A DNA stretch of 36,255 nt from a virus, in the IMG/VR virus record IMGVR_UViG_3300009130_000074, positions 1-36,255 of that record, one strand, 5' to 3'. The notes below the pieces were generated by a model. The model saw nothing but the letters and a program-made list of their open reading frames with translations. It ran no database searches and was not told the origin of the DNA. Shown here piece by piece: positions 16,739-21,585 of this stretch. Numbering within the stretch: position 1 is the stretch's first letter; each line of letters begins with the position of its first letter. A program made the position numbers and the translations under genes.

Positions 16739-17096
16739 TGGTAAGAATTGAAGAGTGATCAATCAACTTAAAACTATATTGCTGAACACCTTCTCTTGGT
16801 ATAACTATACTCGCTATATAAAAAGCACCACCTTTCTTATATACAAAACCTTTAGTCTTTAAAGACTTCAAATAATTCCCTAATCCACCAGGAGTAATAC
16901 CTAACTTTCTCCTGACTACCTTCCTCCCTGTAGTGCCAAATCTATCTTCTGCCAACTCTCCTTCAAGAGCCATAAATGCAGCCAATACTTCTATCTCCTT
17001 TGGAGTCAACTTTATAGGAAGGAATGGGTTAATAATCTCTAAGTGCTTTGCATAGAACCCATCTCTATCCAGCTTCATTACCTTCTTGATTTCCAT
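16731..17096 (-). CDS. Winged-helix-like DNA-binding protein (121 aa), first leftward gene
   Basis: 121 aa from the ATG at 17096 (MEIKKVMKLDRDGFYAKHLE). The middle reads as a helix-turn-helix with wing: LTPKEIEVLAAFMAL as helix 1, a GRKVVRRKLGITPGGLGNYLKSLKTKG stretch in two parts (GRKVVRRKLGI, then TPGGLGNYLKSLKTKG) as helices 2 and 3, and FVYKKGGAFYIASIVIP as the beta wing. The helix-3 segment is basic. It is the first gene of the leftward block, beside the divergent switch region, an apt place for a regulator of late transcription. Could instead be a small-terminase-like DNA-recognition protein. Confidence 0.6.
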   Translation of the reverse strand: MEIKKVMKLDRDGFYAKHLEIINPFLPIKLTPKEIEVLAAFMALEGELAEDRFGTTGRKVVRRKLGITPGGLGNYLKSLKTKGFVYKKGGAFYIASIVIPREGVQQYSFKLIDHSSILTNA

Positions 17097-17364
17097 TTTT
17101 TCAGTTTTCCCTTATGTGCTTATTTCCTTTTCCCCACCCCGTATTAAAAAATACTAAGTTATCAATTATATTTCTAAATTAAAAATTTTTAAGAAGAAAG
17201 TTTATGTTAAATATTTTAGCACCCCTATAACCCCCTGTAAATCACACTTGAAATTTTATAAAAAATTTATACTTTGAAATTTTTGTAGAATTTATGAGCT
17301 CGTTTGTGTCCTTAGAAGCATCACCCATAAGGAGGAATTTTTCAAATTCCCCCCTACTTTACTG

Positions 17365-17380
17365 CTCATCTCTTTCTAAT
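17365..17380 (+). repeat. Direct repeat copy 1 (CTCATCTCTTTCTAAT)
   Basis: First of three copies of CTCATCTCTTACTAAT, here with one mismatch. The likeness to copy 3 extends about 11 nt upstream (TACTTTACTG versus CACTTTCCTG). It stands 45 nt before the ATG of the first rightward gene and just after a hairpin. Candidate phage promoter element. Confidence 0.55.
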
Positions 17381-17400
17381 GTTGGACTATTTATTATTTA

Positions 17401-17416
17401 TTATTCACTAAAAAAA
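17401..17416 (+). promoter_or_regulatory. Early-gene leader copy 1
   Basis: TTATTCACTAAAAAAA, a shortened copy of the consensus TTTATTCACTCACTAAAA (one CACT unit missing), 10 nt before the ATG at 17426. Confidence 0.6.
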
Positions 17417-17425
17417 CTTATTGTT

Positions 17426-17797
17426 ATGAAAACTATCACAATGAAAATTGAGTCATCTGTTCAGCACAACTCTGAAGACTATCTCACAACTCTCTCTTAT
17501 AAGAGAACAAATGGGCAGTTTGGTAAGAGAGGTTTCCCTACCAAGTATTATGCTTGGGGCTCACAAATAACCGCTGAAACTATGGAGATTGATCTCGCTG
17601 ACTACAATGTCCAGCACCACTACAAACTCAAAGAGTTTGACGGAGTTCAGAAAATCTGTTGCTTCAAGGTGCTCGAAGATATCAATGACCCAATAGCTGA
17701 AATAATGCCTGCTAAGACGCAAGCAGAACTCAGGATGATGCCAGAATTCGCAGAATACTTCGCGAAATTAGATGGTGAAGAGAAAACACCATTCTAA
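17426..17797 (+). CDS. First rightward (early) gene, hypothetical 123 aa with acidic-aromatic tail
   Basis: 123 aa. The frame is open upstream to 17294, but the ATG at 17426 (MKTITMKIESSVQHNSEDYL) is preferred because it follows the early leader by the usual distance. Mixed alpha/beta sequence with many aromatic residues (FGKRGFPTKYYAWGS; NVQHHYKLKEFDG). It ends DGEEKTPF, acidic residues then Pro-Phe, like the protein-recruiting tip of bacterial single-strand DNA-binding proteins. Its third codon positions hold more C and G than its neighbours, which could mean strong expression or recent transfer. A strong terminator follows directly. Function unknown; a DNA-binding or host-takeover role is a guess. 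Confidence 0.7.
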   Translation: MKTITMKIESSVQHNSEDYLTTLSYKRTNGQFGKRGFPTKYYAWGSQITAETMEIDLADYNVQHHYKLKEFDGVQKICCFKVLEDINDPIAEIMPAKTQAELRMMPEFAEYFAKLDGEEKTPF

Positions 17798-17802
17798 AAC
17801 AC

Positions 17803-17835
17803 GAGTGCAGTATACACACAAAGTATACTGCACTC
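17803..17835 (+). terminator. Strong hairpin terminator after the first early gene
   Basis: A perfect 13-bp stem: 17803-17815 (GAGTGCAGTATAC) with 17823-17835 (GTATACTGCACTC), 7-nt loop, followed by ATTTTC. It starts 5 nt after the stop codon. Confidence 0.8.
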
Positions 17836-17860
17836 ATTTTCACTGCGTTATACTTCACTT

Positions 17861-17884
17861 CTCATCTCTTACTAATTCTTGCAT
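17861..17884 (+). repeat. Direct repeat copy 2 (CTCATCTCTTACTAATT-CTTGCAT)
   Basis: Shares 17 consecutive bases, CTCATCTCTTACTAATT, with copy 3 at 22235, and a TGCAT shortly after. It comes 25 nt after a strong terminator and opens a structured leader, as expected of a promoter. Confidence 0.6.
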
Positions 17885-18178
17885 TGTTATTTTTTTTAGC
17901 TTTTTCATTAGAAGAAGTGAGAAAGAATAACAATACAACGATTATTCTTTAGAAATATAAGAGGGAAGATATCCCTAATATACTATAAACAATAGCGTTT
18001 TGTGTTGCTTGAGACACACTAAAAGGCGTATAGTCAAGCTGATACTGTATGGGGTAGGGAGCATCCTACATACAGTTATACAAGAGGAACTTCCAGGCAG
18101 TAACTACTATTGTTACTGCCAAAACATTTAATAGGTCACTAGGCTAAAGACTAGTTATAAATAAGAGAACCTATTATT
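17883..18178 (+). ncRNA. Structured noncoding stretch upstream of the 93-aa gene
   Basis: About 300 nt with no ORF of note but with successive hairpins: ATTGTTATT/AATAACAAT (17883-17891, 17926-17934); GTGT/ACAC near 18002; ACTGTATG/CATACAGT with inner TAGG/CCTA (18044-18076); a perfect 9-bp GGCAGTAAC/GTTACTGCC (18096-18104, 18112-18120); and AATAGGT/ACCTATT enclosing ACTAG/CTAGT, ending just before the leader. It may be a long 5' leader of the gene at 18205 or a separate small RNA. Confidence 0.5.
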
Positions 18179-18197
18179 TTATTCACTCACTTAAAAA
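18178..18197 (+). promoter_or_regulatory. Early-gene leader copy 2
   Basis: TTTATTCACTCACTTAAAAA, 7 nt before the ATG at 18205 and immediately after the AATAGGT/ACCTATT hairpin. Confidence 0.65.
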
Positions 18198-18204
18198 TAA
18201 GATT

Positions 18205-18486
18205 ATGTTTTTCAAAACCAACAAAGGTTATGACACCAATAAATTTAGCATATTGGTATGTGAAAAATTTAATAAAATAGAATTATTTTATGATGGTGAT
18301 TATACAGAACCAATTGATTGTGTTCTATATTCTGCTACAGAATATATAATATTATCTGCTAATGATGATTTTGCACAAGCTGAAGTATATGTTTATATTT
18401 CATGTGCAAGAAAATTAGTAAAGATATTTGATTCTTTTACAGAATTTGTAGAACACTACAATCAATTTTGTGTCATGCCATTCTAA
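18205..18486 (+). CDS. Hypothetical early protein (93 aa)
   Basis: 93 aa from the ATG at 18205, which follows leader copy 2. Small, acidic, alternating beta-strand pattern (FSILVCEKFNKIELFYDGDY; EYIILSANDD; AEVYVYISCARKLVKIFDSF) with a C-terminal helix ending QFCVMPF. Three cysteines, not clustered. No known domain seen. It is one cassette of the accessory array, where small host-directed proteins would be expected. Confidence 0.65.
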   Translation: MFFKTNKGYDTNKFSILVCEKFNKIELFYDGDYTEPIDCVLYSATEYIILSANDDFAQAEVYVYISCARKLVKIFDSFTEFVEHYNQFCVMPF

Positions 18487-18540
18487 TCTAATCTGAGTAA
18501 GACTCTGGGCAACTATGCCTGTAAACAGAAAATAGTCACA

Positions 18541-18558
18541 TTTATTCACTCACTAAAA
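18541..18558 (+). promoter_or_regulatory. Early-gene leader copy 3
   Basis: TTTATTCACTCACTAAAA, exact consensus, 8 nt before the ATG at 18567. The hairpin before this copy is weak (GGC/GCC around 18508-18520). Confidence 0.65.
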
Positions 18559-18566
18559 TCCAAGAA

Positions 18567-18791
18567 ATGAAAATTTTCAAAGATTACCACACAGCTAAAA
18601 AGTTCTGTGAAGAACATGAAGGCTATCAGGGTTGTGGTTGTGGATGTGGTTCTGGCACAATGAGAGAATTTGATATACGTGGTGAAAACGTATATGAGAT
18701 TCAACATAGTGTTGACCTCAATCTCAACCAAGAAACATGTGAGTTCAAAATTGGATTCATATGGATTAACAATAATAATCCCTATTTATAA
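18567..18791 (+). CDS. Hypothetical early protein with CGCGCG motif (74 aa)
   Basis: 74 aa from the ATG at 18567 (MKIFKDYHTAKKFCEEHEGY). Residues ~20-30 read YQGCGCGCGSGT, three alternating cysteines in a Gly-rich loop, with further Cys at 14 and 58. The close CxCxC spacing suggests metal binding or a redox site. The C-terminal half is beta-like and ends in an Asn run whose codons form one arm of the terminator hairpin. No family recognised. Confidence 0.65.
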   Translation: MKIFKDYHTAKKFCEEHEGYQGCGCGCGSGTMREFDIRGENVYEIQHSVDLNLNQETCEFKIGFIWINNNNPYL

Positions 18792-18805
18792 TAGGGATTA
18801 TTATT
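18771..18805 (+). terminator. Hairpin terminator overlapping the end of the 74-aa gene
   Basis: A perfect 15-bp stem: 18771-18785 (AATAATAATCCCTAT) with 18791-18805 (ATAGGGATTATTATT), 5-nt loop, then TTTG. The stop codon lies in the loop and first base of the second arm. Leader copy 4 begins 2 nt later. Confidence 0.8.
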
Positions 18806-18806
18806 T

Positions 18807-18824
18807 TTGTTCACTCACTAAAAA
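18807..18824 (+). promoter_or_regulatory. Early-gene leader copy 4
   Basis: TTGTTCACTCACTAAAAA-type copy (A to G at one position), 9 nt before the ATG at 18834. Confidence 0.6.
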
Positions 18825-18833
18825 TAAGAAAAA

Positions 18834-18908
18834 ATGAAATTATTATTAATCGTTTTGTCAATCTGCTTTTTCAAGTGGTTGACAGGACTAGTAAACTGCG
18901 AGCTATGA
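18834..18908 (+). CDS. Micropeptide with hydrophobic helix (24 aa), coupled to the next gene
   Basis: 24 aa, ATG at 18834, TGA at 18906-18908. It has a hydrophobic core (MKLLLIVLSICFFKWLTGLV) and ends NCEL. The placement after leader copy 4 at the usual distance supports translation. Its stop overlaps the start of the 56-aa gene (ATGA), so ribosomes ending here could restart on the next gene. Either a small membrane peptide or a leader peptide that sets expression of the membrane protein downstream. Confidence 0.5.
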   Translation: MKLLLIVLSICFFKWLTGLVNCEL

Positions 18909-19075
18909 AAATTCTAATGATAATCATTACAGTATTAATCCCAACATTCTGTGCTCTTACAGCACTTGAAAATTTGGATTTCCTGTTTGCAGGTGGAATA
19001 TTCCTGCAATTCATGTGGAGTACTATGCTCCTTATTCATATTCTTTCAGAGGAGGATTTATTCACCTTTGATTAA
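18905..19075 (+). CDS. Small two-span membrane protein (56 aa)
   Basis: 56 aa from the ATG at 18905, chosen over earlier in-frame codons because it overlaps the micropeptide stop (ATGA). Two hydrophobic helices are visible: ILMIIITVLIPTFCALTAL (about 3-21) and FLFAGGIFLQFMWSTMLLIH (about 26-45), with an acidic tail SEEDLFTFD. Probably sits in the host inner membrane. Superinfection exclusion or a change in membrane function are possible roles; nothing in the sequence decides. Confidence 0.6.
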   Translation: MKILMIIITVLIPTFCALTALENLDFLFAGGIFLQFMWSTMLLIHILSEEDLFTFD

Positions 19076-19111
19076 AACCTTGACCTGAGCAAGTCAGAAA
19101 CTGCTTAATTT

Positions 19112-19130
19112 TTTATTCACTCACTTAAAA
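19112..19130 (+). promoter_or_regulatory. Early-gene leader copy 5
   Basis: TTTATTCACTCACTTAAAA, 7 nt before the ATG at 19138. A small hairpin with GAGCA and TGCTT arms (about 19086-19105) stands just before it. Confidence 0.65.
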
Positions 19131-19137
19131 AGAAATC

Positions 19138-19365
19138 ATGTACGGAGATTATAACGAGAAAAAAGAAATTAATGAGAAATATATTTCCTCATTAATTAAA
19201 AAAGGATACATCGAATTAGGTTGGGCAAATAGTGGAGCTAAATTTAACAATATTGATTCTGAAAAAGAATCAATTGATTGTTCTTTATACGTTAACAGAG
19301 GAACTAAGATGTGTTATATAGATAACACATCTAAAGAAATTCTGTATGTTGATATGGGAGATTAA
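19138..19365 (+). CDS. Hypothetical early protein (75 aa)
   Basis: 75 aa from the ATG at 19138 (MYGDYNEKKEINEKYISSLI). A charged N-terminal helix is followed by a beta-like half (YIELGWANSGAKF; CSLYVNRGTKMCYIDNTSKE; ILYVDMGD). Acidic, no membrane span, two cysteines. It reads like a small soluble alpha/beta protein. It follows leader copy 5 and is followed by a weak GAGC/GCTC hairpin and leader copy 6. Not recognised. Confidence 0.6.
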   Translation: MYGDYNEKKEINEKYISSLIKKGYIELGWANSGAKFNNIDSEKESIDCSLYVNRGTKMCYIDNTSKEILYVDMGD

Positions 19366-19420
19366 TCTTGACATAAGCATCCTGAGCATGAGGCTAAACT
19401 GCTCAAAACTTTGACATTTA

Positions 19421-19437
19421 TTTATTCACCTCTAAAA
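19421..19437 (+). promoter_or_regulatory. Early-gene leader copy 6 (variant)
   Basis: TTTATTCACCTCTAAAA, a diverged copy, 10 nt before the ATG at 19448. A GAGC/GCTC hairpin (19384-19404) precedes it. Confidence 0.55.
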
Positions 19438-19447
19438 TTTCACTACC

Positions 19448-19576
19448 ATGAAAAAGAAAGAGAAAAAGACAACGAAAGTTGTCAAGGAAGTACAACCTGT
19501 GTACTCCAAGTCAGCTCCCAAGCTGAACTTGAGAAGTAAGGGGGAACTTCCATCTTACAAAAGACGTATGATATAA
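19448..19576 (+). CDS. Very basic small protein (42 aa)
   Basis: 42 aa, ATG at 19448, TAA at 19574-19576. Nearly a third of the residues are Lys or Arg (MKKKEKKTTKVVKEVQPVYS, then KSAPKLNLRSKGELPSYKRR). No hydrophobic segment. It is likely to bind nucleic acid or an acidic partner. Codons ending in C or G are more common than in neighbouring genes. Start supported by the leader upstream; its last codons form one arm of a 14-bp hairpin. Confidence 0.55.
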   Translation: MKKKEKKTTKVVKEVQPVYSKSAPKLNLRSKGELPSYKRRMI

Positions 19577-19596
19577 TATATCTACGTCTTTTGTAA
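19555..19596 (+). terminator. Long hairpin across the end of the 42-aa gene
   Basis: A perfect 14-bp stem: 19555-19568 (TTACAAAAGACGTA) with 19583-19596 (TACGTCTTTTGTAA), 14-nt loop containing the stop. No T tract follows, so it may protect or process the RNA rather than end it; the true terminator is the next hairpin. Confidence 0.6.
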
Positions 19597-19634
19597 ACGG
19601 GTAAGCCACACCTAGGAACAGAAGTGGTTTATTT

Positions 19635-19675
19635 AACCTCGATAATCAATCTTGTAAGATTGTAGAGGTTTTTTT
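19635..19675 (+). terminator. Intrinsic terminator before the 104-aa gene
   Basis: AACCTC (19635-19640) pairs with GAGGTT (19665-19670) and an inner CAATCT/AGATTG hairpin with loop TGTA fills the gap. A run of seven T follows. Leader copy 7 starts 5 nt later. A CCAC/GTGG hairpin lies just upstream. Confidence 0.8.
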
Positions 19676-19679
19676 ATAT

Positions 19680-19697
19680 TTTATTCACTCACTACAA
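19680..19697 (+). promoter_or_regulatory. Early-gene leader copy 7
   Basis: TTTATTCACTCACTACAA, 10 nt before the ATG at 19708 and just after an intrinsic terminator. Confidence 0.65.
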
Positions 19698-19707
19698 ACA
19701 AAACATC

Positions 19708-20022
19708 ATGCCAGAACAAAAAAAATGGTATATTACAAATATACCAGATGGAGGAAAATATATCCTTCATCTAACAGAAGAAAACATAGCTGATATGTAT
19801 ATCAGCTATGGAGATGGTCAAGGTCAACTCCAAAGAGGTTATTTCTGCGAAGAAATACCTAAAAAAGAATTAATTATTGAAACAGAAGATATAGAACTTG
19901 GTTCTTGTTCTTTCTGTGGAGGTCCTCTTGTAGCTGGTGCTGAAAAGATCAGCTACAAAGGAAAAGTAATTTCCAACCACAACCCCTCTTGGGGTGCTTG
20001 TTGGGATTGTGGGGCAATTTAG
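19708..20022 (+). CDS. Small protein with C-terminal zinc-ribbon-like motif (104 aa)
   Basis: 104 aa from the ATG at 19708 (MPEQKKWYITNIPDGGKYIL). The first ~65 residues look like a small beta-rich domain. The C-terminal ~35 hold CSFCGGPLVAG and GACWDCGAI, two CxxC pairs about 30 residues apart, the layout of a zinc ribbon. It may therefore bind nucleic acid or a protein partner. Ends with TAG, which shows that TAG is a normal stop here. Its last codons form an arm of the next hairpin. Confidence 0.65.
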   Translation: MPEQKKWYITNIPDGGKYILHLTEENIADMYISYGDGQGQLQRGYFCEEIPKKELIIETEDIELGSCSFCGGPLVAGAEKISYKGKVISNHNPSWGACWDCGAI

Positions 20023-20032
20023 CCTCACAATC
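20005..20032 (+). terminator. Hairpin overlapping the end of the 104-aa gene
   Basis: GATTGTGGGG (20005-20014) pairs with CCTCACAATC (20023-20032) over 10 bp including one G-U pair, 8-nt loop with the stop codon. Followed by TATTT and then leader copy 8. Confidence 0.65.
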
Positions 20033-20034
20033 TA

Positions 20035-20052
20035 TTTATTCACTTACTAAAG
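20035..20052 (+). promoter_or_regulatory. Early-gene leader copy 8
   Basis: TTTATTCACTTACTAAAG, 11 nt before an ATG at 20064 and about 25 nt before the first helix of the large structured RNA. Confidence 0.6.
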
Positions 20053-20063
20053 TAAATTATATT

Positions 20064-20144
20064 ATGGCTACTATTTTTACCATACTCTTGAACGTACACC
20101 CAGAGTACATGTACAGGCTAGCTTTATGTATATGTATGCTTTAA
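20064..20144 (+). CDS. Possible micropeptide (26 aa) at the 5' end of the structured RNA
   Basis: 26 codons from the ATG at 20064 (MATIFTILLNVHPEYMYRLA), ending TAA. Its only support is the leader upstream at the usual distance. Its codons overlap the first arm of an 11-bp helix of the structured RNA that follows, so the sequence is more likely under RNA-structure constraint and the ORF may be accidental. Confidence 0.3.
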   Translation: MATIFTILLNVHPEYMYRLALCICML

Positions 20145-20696
20145 AAGTTGTGTTACTTACTGGAGGCTTAGGCCGACGAAGGGCTAGAGTATGGTAGTTG
20201 TTATCTTTCTCCTATAAGGGCAAACTGTACAAGGGAAGCTAGAAAAGATAACAGTGTTTGTTAAGAGCCTGCAAAGACAAACACATTTTAATTAACCAAA
20301 GAAAAGAGATTGCTAAGGAGTCCAAGTGTTTGCAACACAAACTTGGTAAAAGCAACCTAATATGAAAACTTTTAGCGGAGTTAGTAATATTGCCTGTTTT
20401 AAAGTAGGGCGTTAAGGTTAATGCATAACTGTTGTATAGCAATATAAGGTCAAGATAGTTTACTATCTTAAGTGGGTGCAATTCCCACTCTTTTCACCAA
20501 AAGTATAGTACCACAAATGTGTAATAGCACCCAGCAAGTGCTAAATTACGTGGCTTTATGTTTTTTAACATAAAAGGGTTCGAAACCCTACAGAGGTACA
20601 TTGCTAGAAGAATACATGAATAAAACAACCTATTTTAGGATTGTATTCTTTGACAACACTTGATTAGTAGAGGTACTATGATAGTGTTGTTTTTTA
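20078..20696 (+). ncRNA. Large structured noncoding RNA candidate A
   Basis: About 620 nt without a real gene, made of ordered helices: TACCATACTCT/AGAGTATGGTA (20078-20088, 20186-20196); GTTATCTTT/AAAGATAAC (20200-20208, 20244-20252); GTGTTTG/CAAACAC (20254-20260, 20278-20284); TAATATTGC/GCAATATA (20385-20393, 20439-20446); AAGATAG/CTATCTT; GTGGG/CCCAC; CCAC...GTGG with inner GTAAT/ATTAC and AGCAC/GTGCT; TTTATGTT/AACATAAA (20555-20574); AGGGTTCGAAACCCT, a tRNA T-arm-like hairpin; and closing GTACC/GGTAC. It ends in an intrinsic terminator: ACAACACT (20653-20660) with AGTGTTGT (20683-20690) then a T run. Size and ornate form recall phage-borne GOLLD and ROOL RNAs, but I cannot assign it to either. 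Confidence 0.6.
20653..20696 (+). terminator. Intrinsic terminator of RNA candidate A
   Basis: ACAACACT / AGTGTTGT, 8-bp stem with a 22-nt loop, followed by six T. It marks the likely 3' end of the structured RNA. Confidence 0.75.
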
Positions 20697-20843
20697 CTTA
20701 TTAATTCCTGCATAATAAATAAAGCAGGTGGTCTCTTAGGAGATATACGTAAGACCATCGGGGTACACTTCATATTGAATGTGTGCATAGTCAGTTAATC
20801 ACATTACATGGTCGCAGAGAGAATTACTGATGAAGCTCTCAAT
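20697..20843 (+). ncRNA. Short structured leader region before the 46-aa gene
   Basis: About 150 nt without a gene. Hairpins: CCTGC/GCAGG (about 20709-20730), GGTCT/AGACC (about 20730-20755), ACAC/TGTGT, and GAGAG/CTCTC (about 20818-20841) directly before leader copy 9. It follows the terminator of RNA A, so it may be the 5' part of a new transcript. Confidence 0.4.
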
Positions 20844-20861
20844 TTTATTCACTCACTAAAA
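20844..20861 (+). promoter_or_regulatory. Early-gene leader copy 9
   Basis: TTTATTCACTCACTAAAA, exact consensus, 8 nt before the ATG at 20870. Confidence 0.65.
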
Positions 20862-20869
20862 ACTAAATT

Positions 20870-21010
20870 ATGAAAAAAGAAGAAAAAACCTTAAAAGAAA
20901 GGTATATAGAAATGATAAGAAATTGCCCAGTTATCAAAGATTTTAAAGAACATTTTAATATTGATGATCAAAAAAATAAAAATCATGAAATGGAAAATGG
21001 CAAACGGTGA
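20870..21010 (+). CDS. Hypothetical early protein (46 aa)
   Basis: 46 aa, ATG at 20870 after leader copy 9, TGA at 21008-21010. Highly charged and helical (MKKEEKTLKERYIEMIRNCP, then VIKDFKEHFNIDDQKNKNHE). It overlaps the next gene by 26 nt in another frame, so the two are probably coupled. No motif recognised. Confidence 0.55.
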   Translation: MKKEEKTLKERYIEMIRNCPVIKDFKEHFNIDDQKNKNHEMENGKR

Positions 21011-21272
21011 AGAAATAGAGATTTTTGACATGGATGACAACCATGCAAGAAACTCTATAAATATGCTTGTGAGAAATTCTTCTCCACAAGCAATCTTGTT
21101 GTTAATCTGTGAAGCTAATCAGGCTAGAATAGATTACAATGAGAAATTGAAGAACAGAAGAAAATTTGCTGGGCTTAATGGAGACATGGCACAGCAATTT
21201 AACAGCATGTCAAGAGACATGCAAGAATGGGGAGATTATCCCTACGAAGAAAGTCCATTTGATGGACTATAA
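20985..21272 (+). CDS. Small conserved-type phage protein (95 aa)
   Basis: 95 aa from the ATG at 20985 (MKWKMANGEEIEIFDMDDNH). The frame is open a little further upstream, but this ATG sits at the end of the 46-aa gene and gives the expected N-terminus. The opening, a Trp/Lys strand, NGEEIEI, then DMDDNHARNSINML, is a pattern I know from a widespread small phage protein of unknown role (W-x-x-x-x-G-x-x-I-x-I-x-D-M-x-x-x-H-x-x-N-x-I-x-M-L). The rest is helical and ends acidic (YPYEESPFDGL). Likely an accessory replication or host-interaction protein. Confidence 0.65.
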   Translation: MKWKMANGEEIEIFDMDDNHARNSINMLVRNSSPQAILLLICEANQARIDYNEKLKNRRKFAGLNGDMAQQFNSMSRDMQEWGDYPYEESPFDGL

Positions 21273-21275
21273 AAT

Positions 21276-21350
21276 AAACTGCGGACTATATAACACTTCC
21301 TTCTCAAAACAGGATATAAAACAGTGTTATTAATTCCCGCAGTTTTCTTT
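21276..21350 (+). terminator. Two-tier hairpin terminator
   Basis: Outer stem AAACTGCGG (21276-21284) with CCGCAGTTT (21337-21345); inner stem ATAACACT (21290-21297) with AGTGTTAT (21323-21330). A T-rich tail TCTTTT follows. It starts 3 nt after the 95-aa gene and is followed by leader copy 10. Confidence 0.75.
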
Positions 21351-21368
21351 TCACTTAACTCACTAAAA
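21349..21368 (+). promoter_or_regulatory. Early-gene leader copy 10
   Basis: TTTCACTTAACTCACTAAAA, a variant with a two-base insertion, 9 nt before the ATG at 21378. Confidence 0.55.
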
Positions 21369-21377
21369 AACTAAGAA

Positions 21378-21575
21378 ATGAAAATTAAAATTTATTATTT
21401 AACCAACCTCAGTAAAGGTTGGTGGTTACAAGTTATTGCAGAAGATGGTTCTGCAGTAACAGCTTCCCAATCAATTTCAAGAGAATATGCAAAACTGCTA
21501 TTCTCAAGAAAAATATGGAAATCTACATCTGAAACTTTTTGTAACAGAAAAGTTAGAGGATTTATATCACTTTAA
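21378..21575 (+). CDS. Hypothetical early protein (65 aa)
   Basis: 65 aa from the ATG at 21378 (MKIKIYYLTNLSKGWWLQVI). Beta-rich start with a WW pair, then a Ser-rich helix (TASQSISREYAKLLFSRKIW) and a basic C-terminus. It lies 10 nt before the next gene, so both form one operon. No family recognised. Confidence 0.6.
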   Translation: MKIKIYYLTNLSKGWWLQVIAEDGSAVTASQSISREYAKLLFSRKIWKSTSETFCNRKVRGFISL

Positions 21576-21585
21576 AATAAGAAAA

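Larger units (their letters stand above)
17097..17425. promoter_or_regulatory. Divergent switch region between the late (left) and early (right) arms
   Basis: 329 nt with no convincing gene, holding the start points of both arms. It is very AT-rich with short C-runs and contains the small palindrome GTATTAAAAAATAC, a hairpin GGAGGAATTT / AAATTCCCCCC with one mismatch (about 17333-17355), the first copy of a three-copy direct repeat (17365-17380) and the first copy of the early-gene leader (17401-17416). A near match to the Bacteroides -7 element (TATACTTTG at ~17269) is present but has one base too many in the spacer, so I do not call it a promoter. Both arms must start from here or close by. 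Confidence 0.5.

Noticed and set aside
17260-17280. Bacteroides -7 promoter element (TATACTTTG)
   Set aside because: The spacer has three bases instead of two and no good -33 TTTG at the right distance is present.
20239-20481. Minus-strand frame of 80 codons inside RNA candidate A
   Set aside because: It crosses several perfect helices, has no start context, and points against all genes of the region.
20301-20499. A normal tRNA or tmRNA gene
   Set aside because: The acceptor and T arm fit, but no D or anticodon arm with U33 is visible, the T loop departs from TTCRA, and no tag reading frame was found. Reported as tRNA-like only.
17401-21368. The leader as a T7-class promoter, because it shares ACTCACTA with the T7 consensus
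   Set aside because: Only eight bases agree, crAss-like phages carry an unrelated RNA polymerase, and the start would leave almost no 5' leader. Kept only as a possible phage-specific promoter.
17401-21368. CRISPR array, because of the regularly recurring 18-nt leader
   Set aside because: The spacing is irregular (hundreds of bases), the intervals hold genes, and no cas genes are near.
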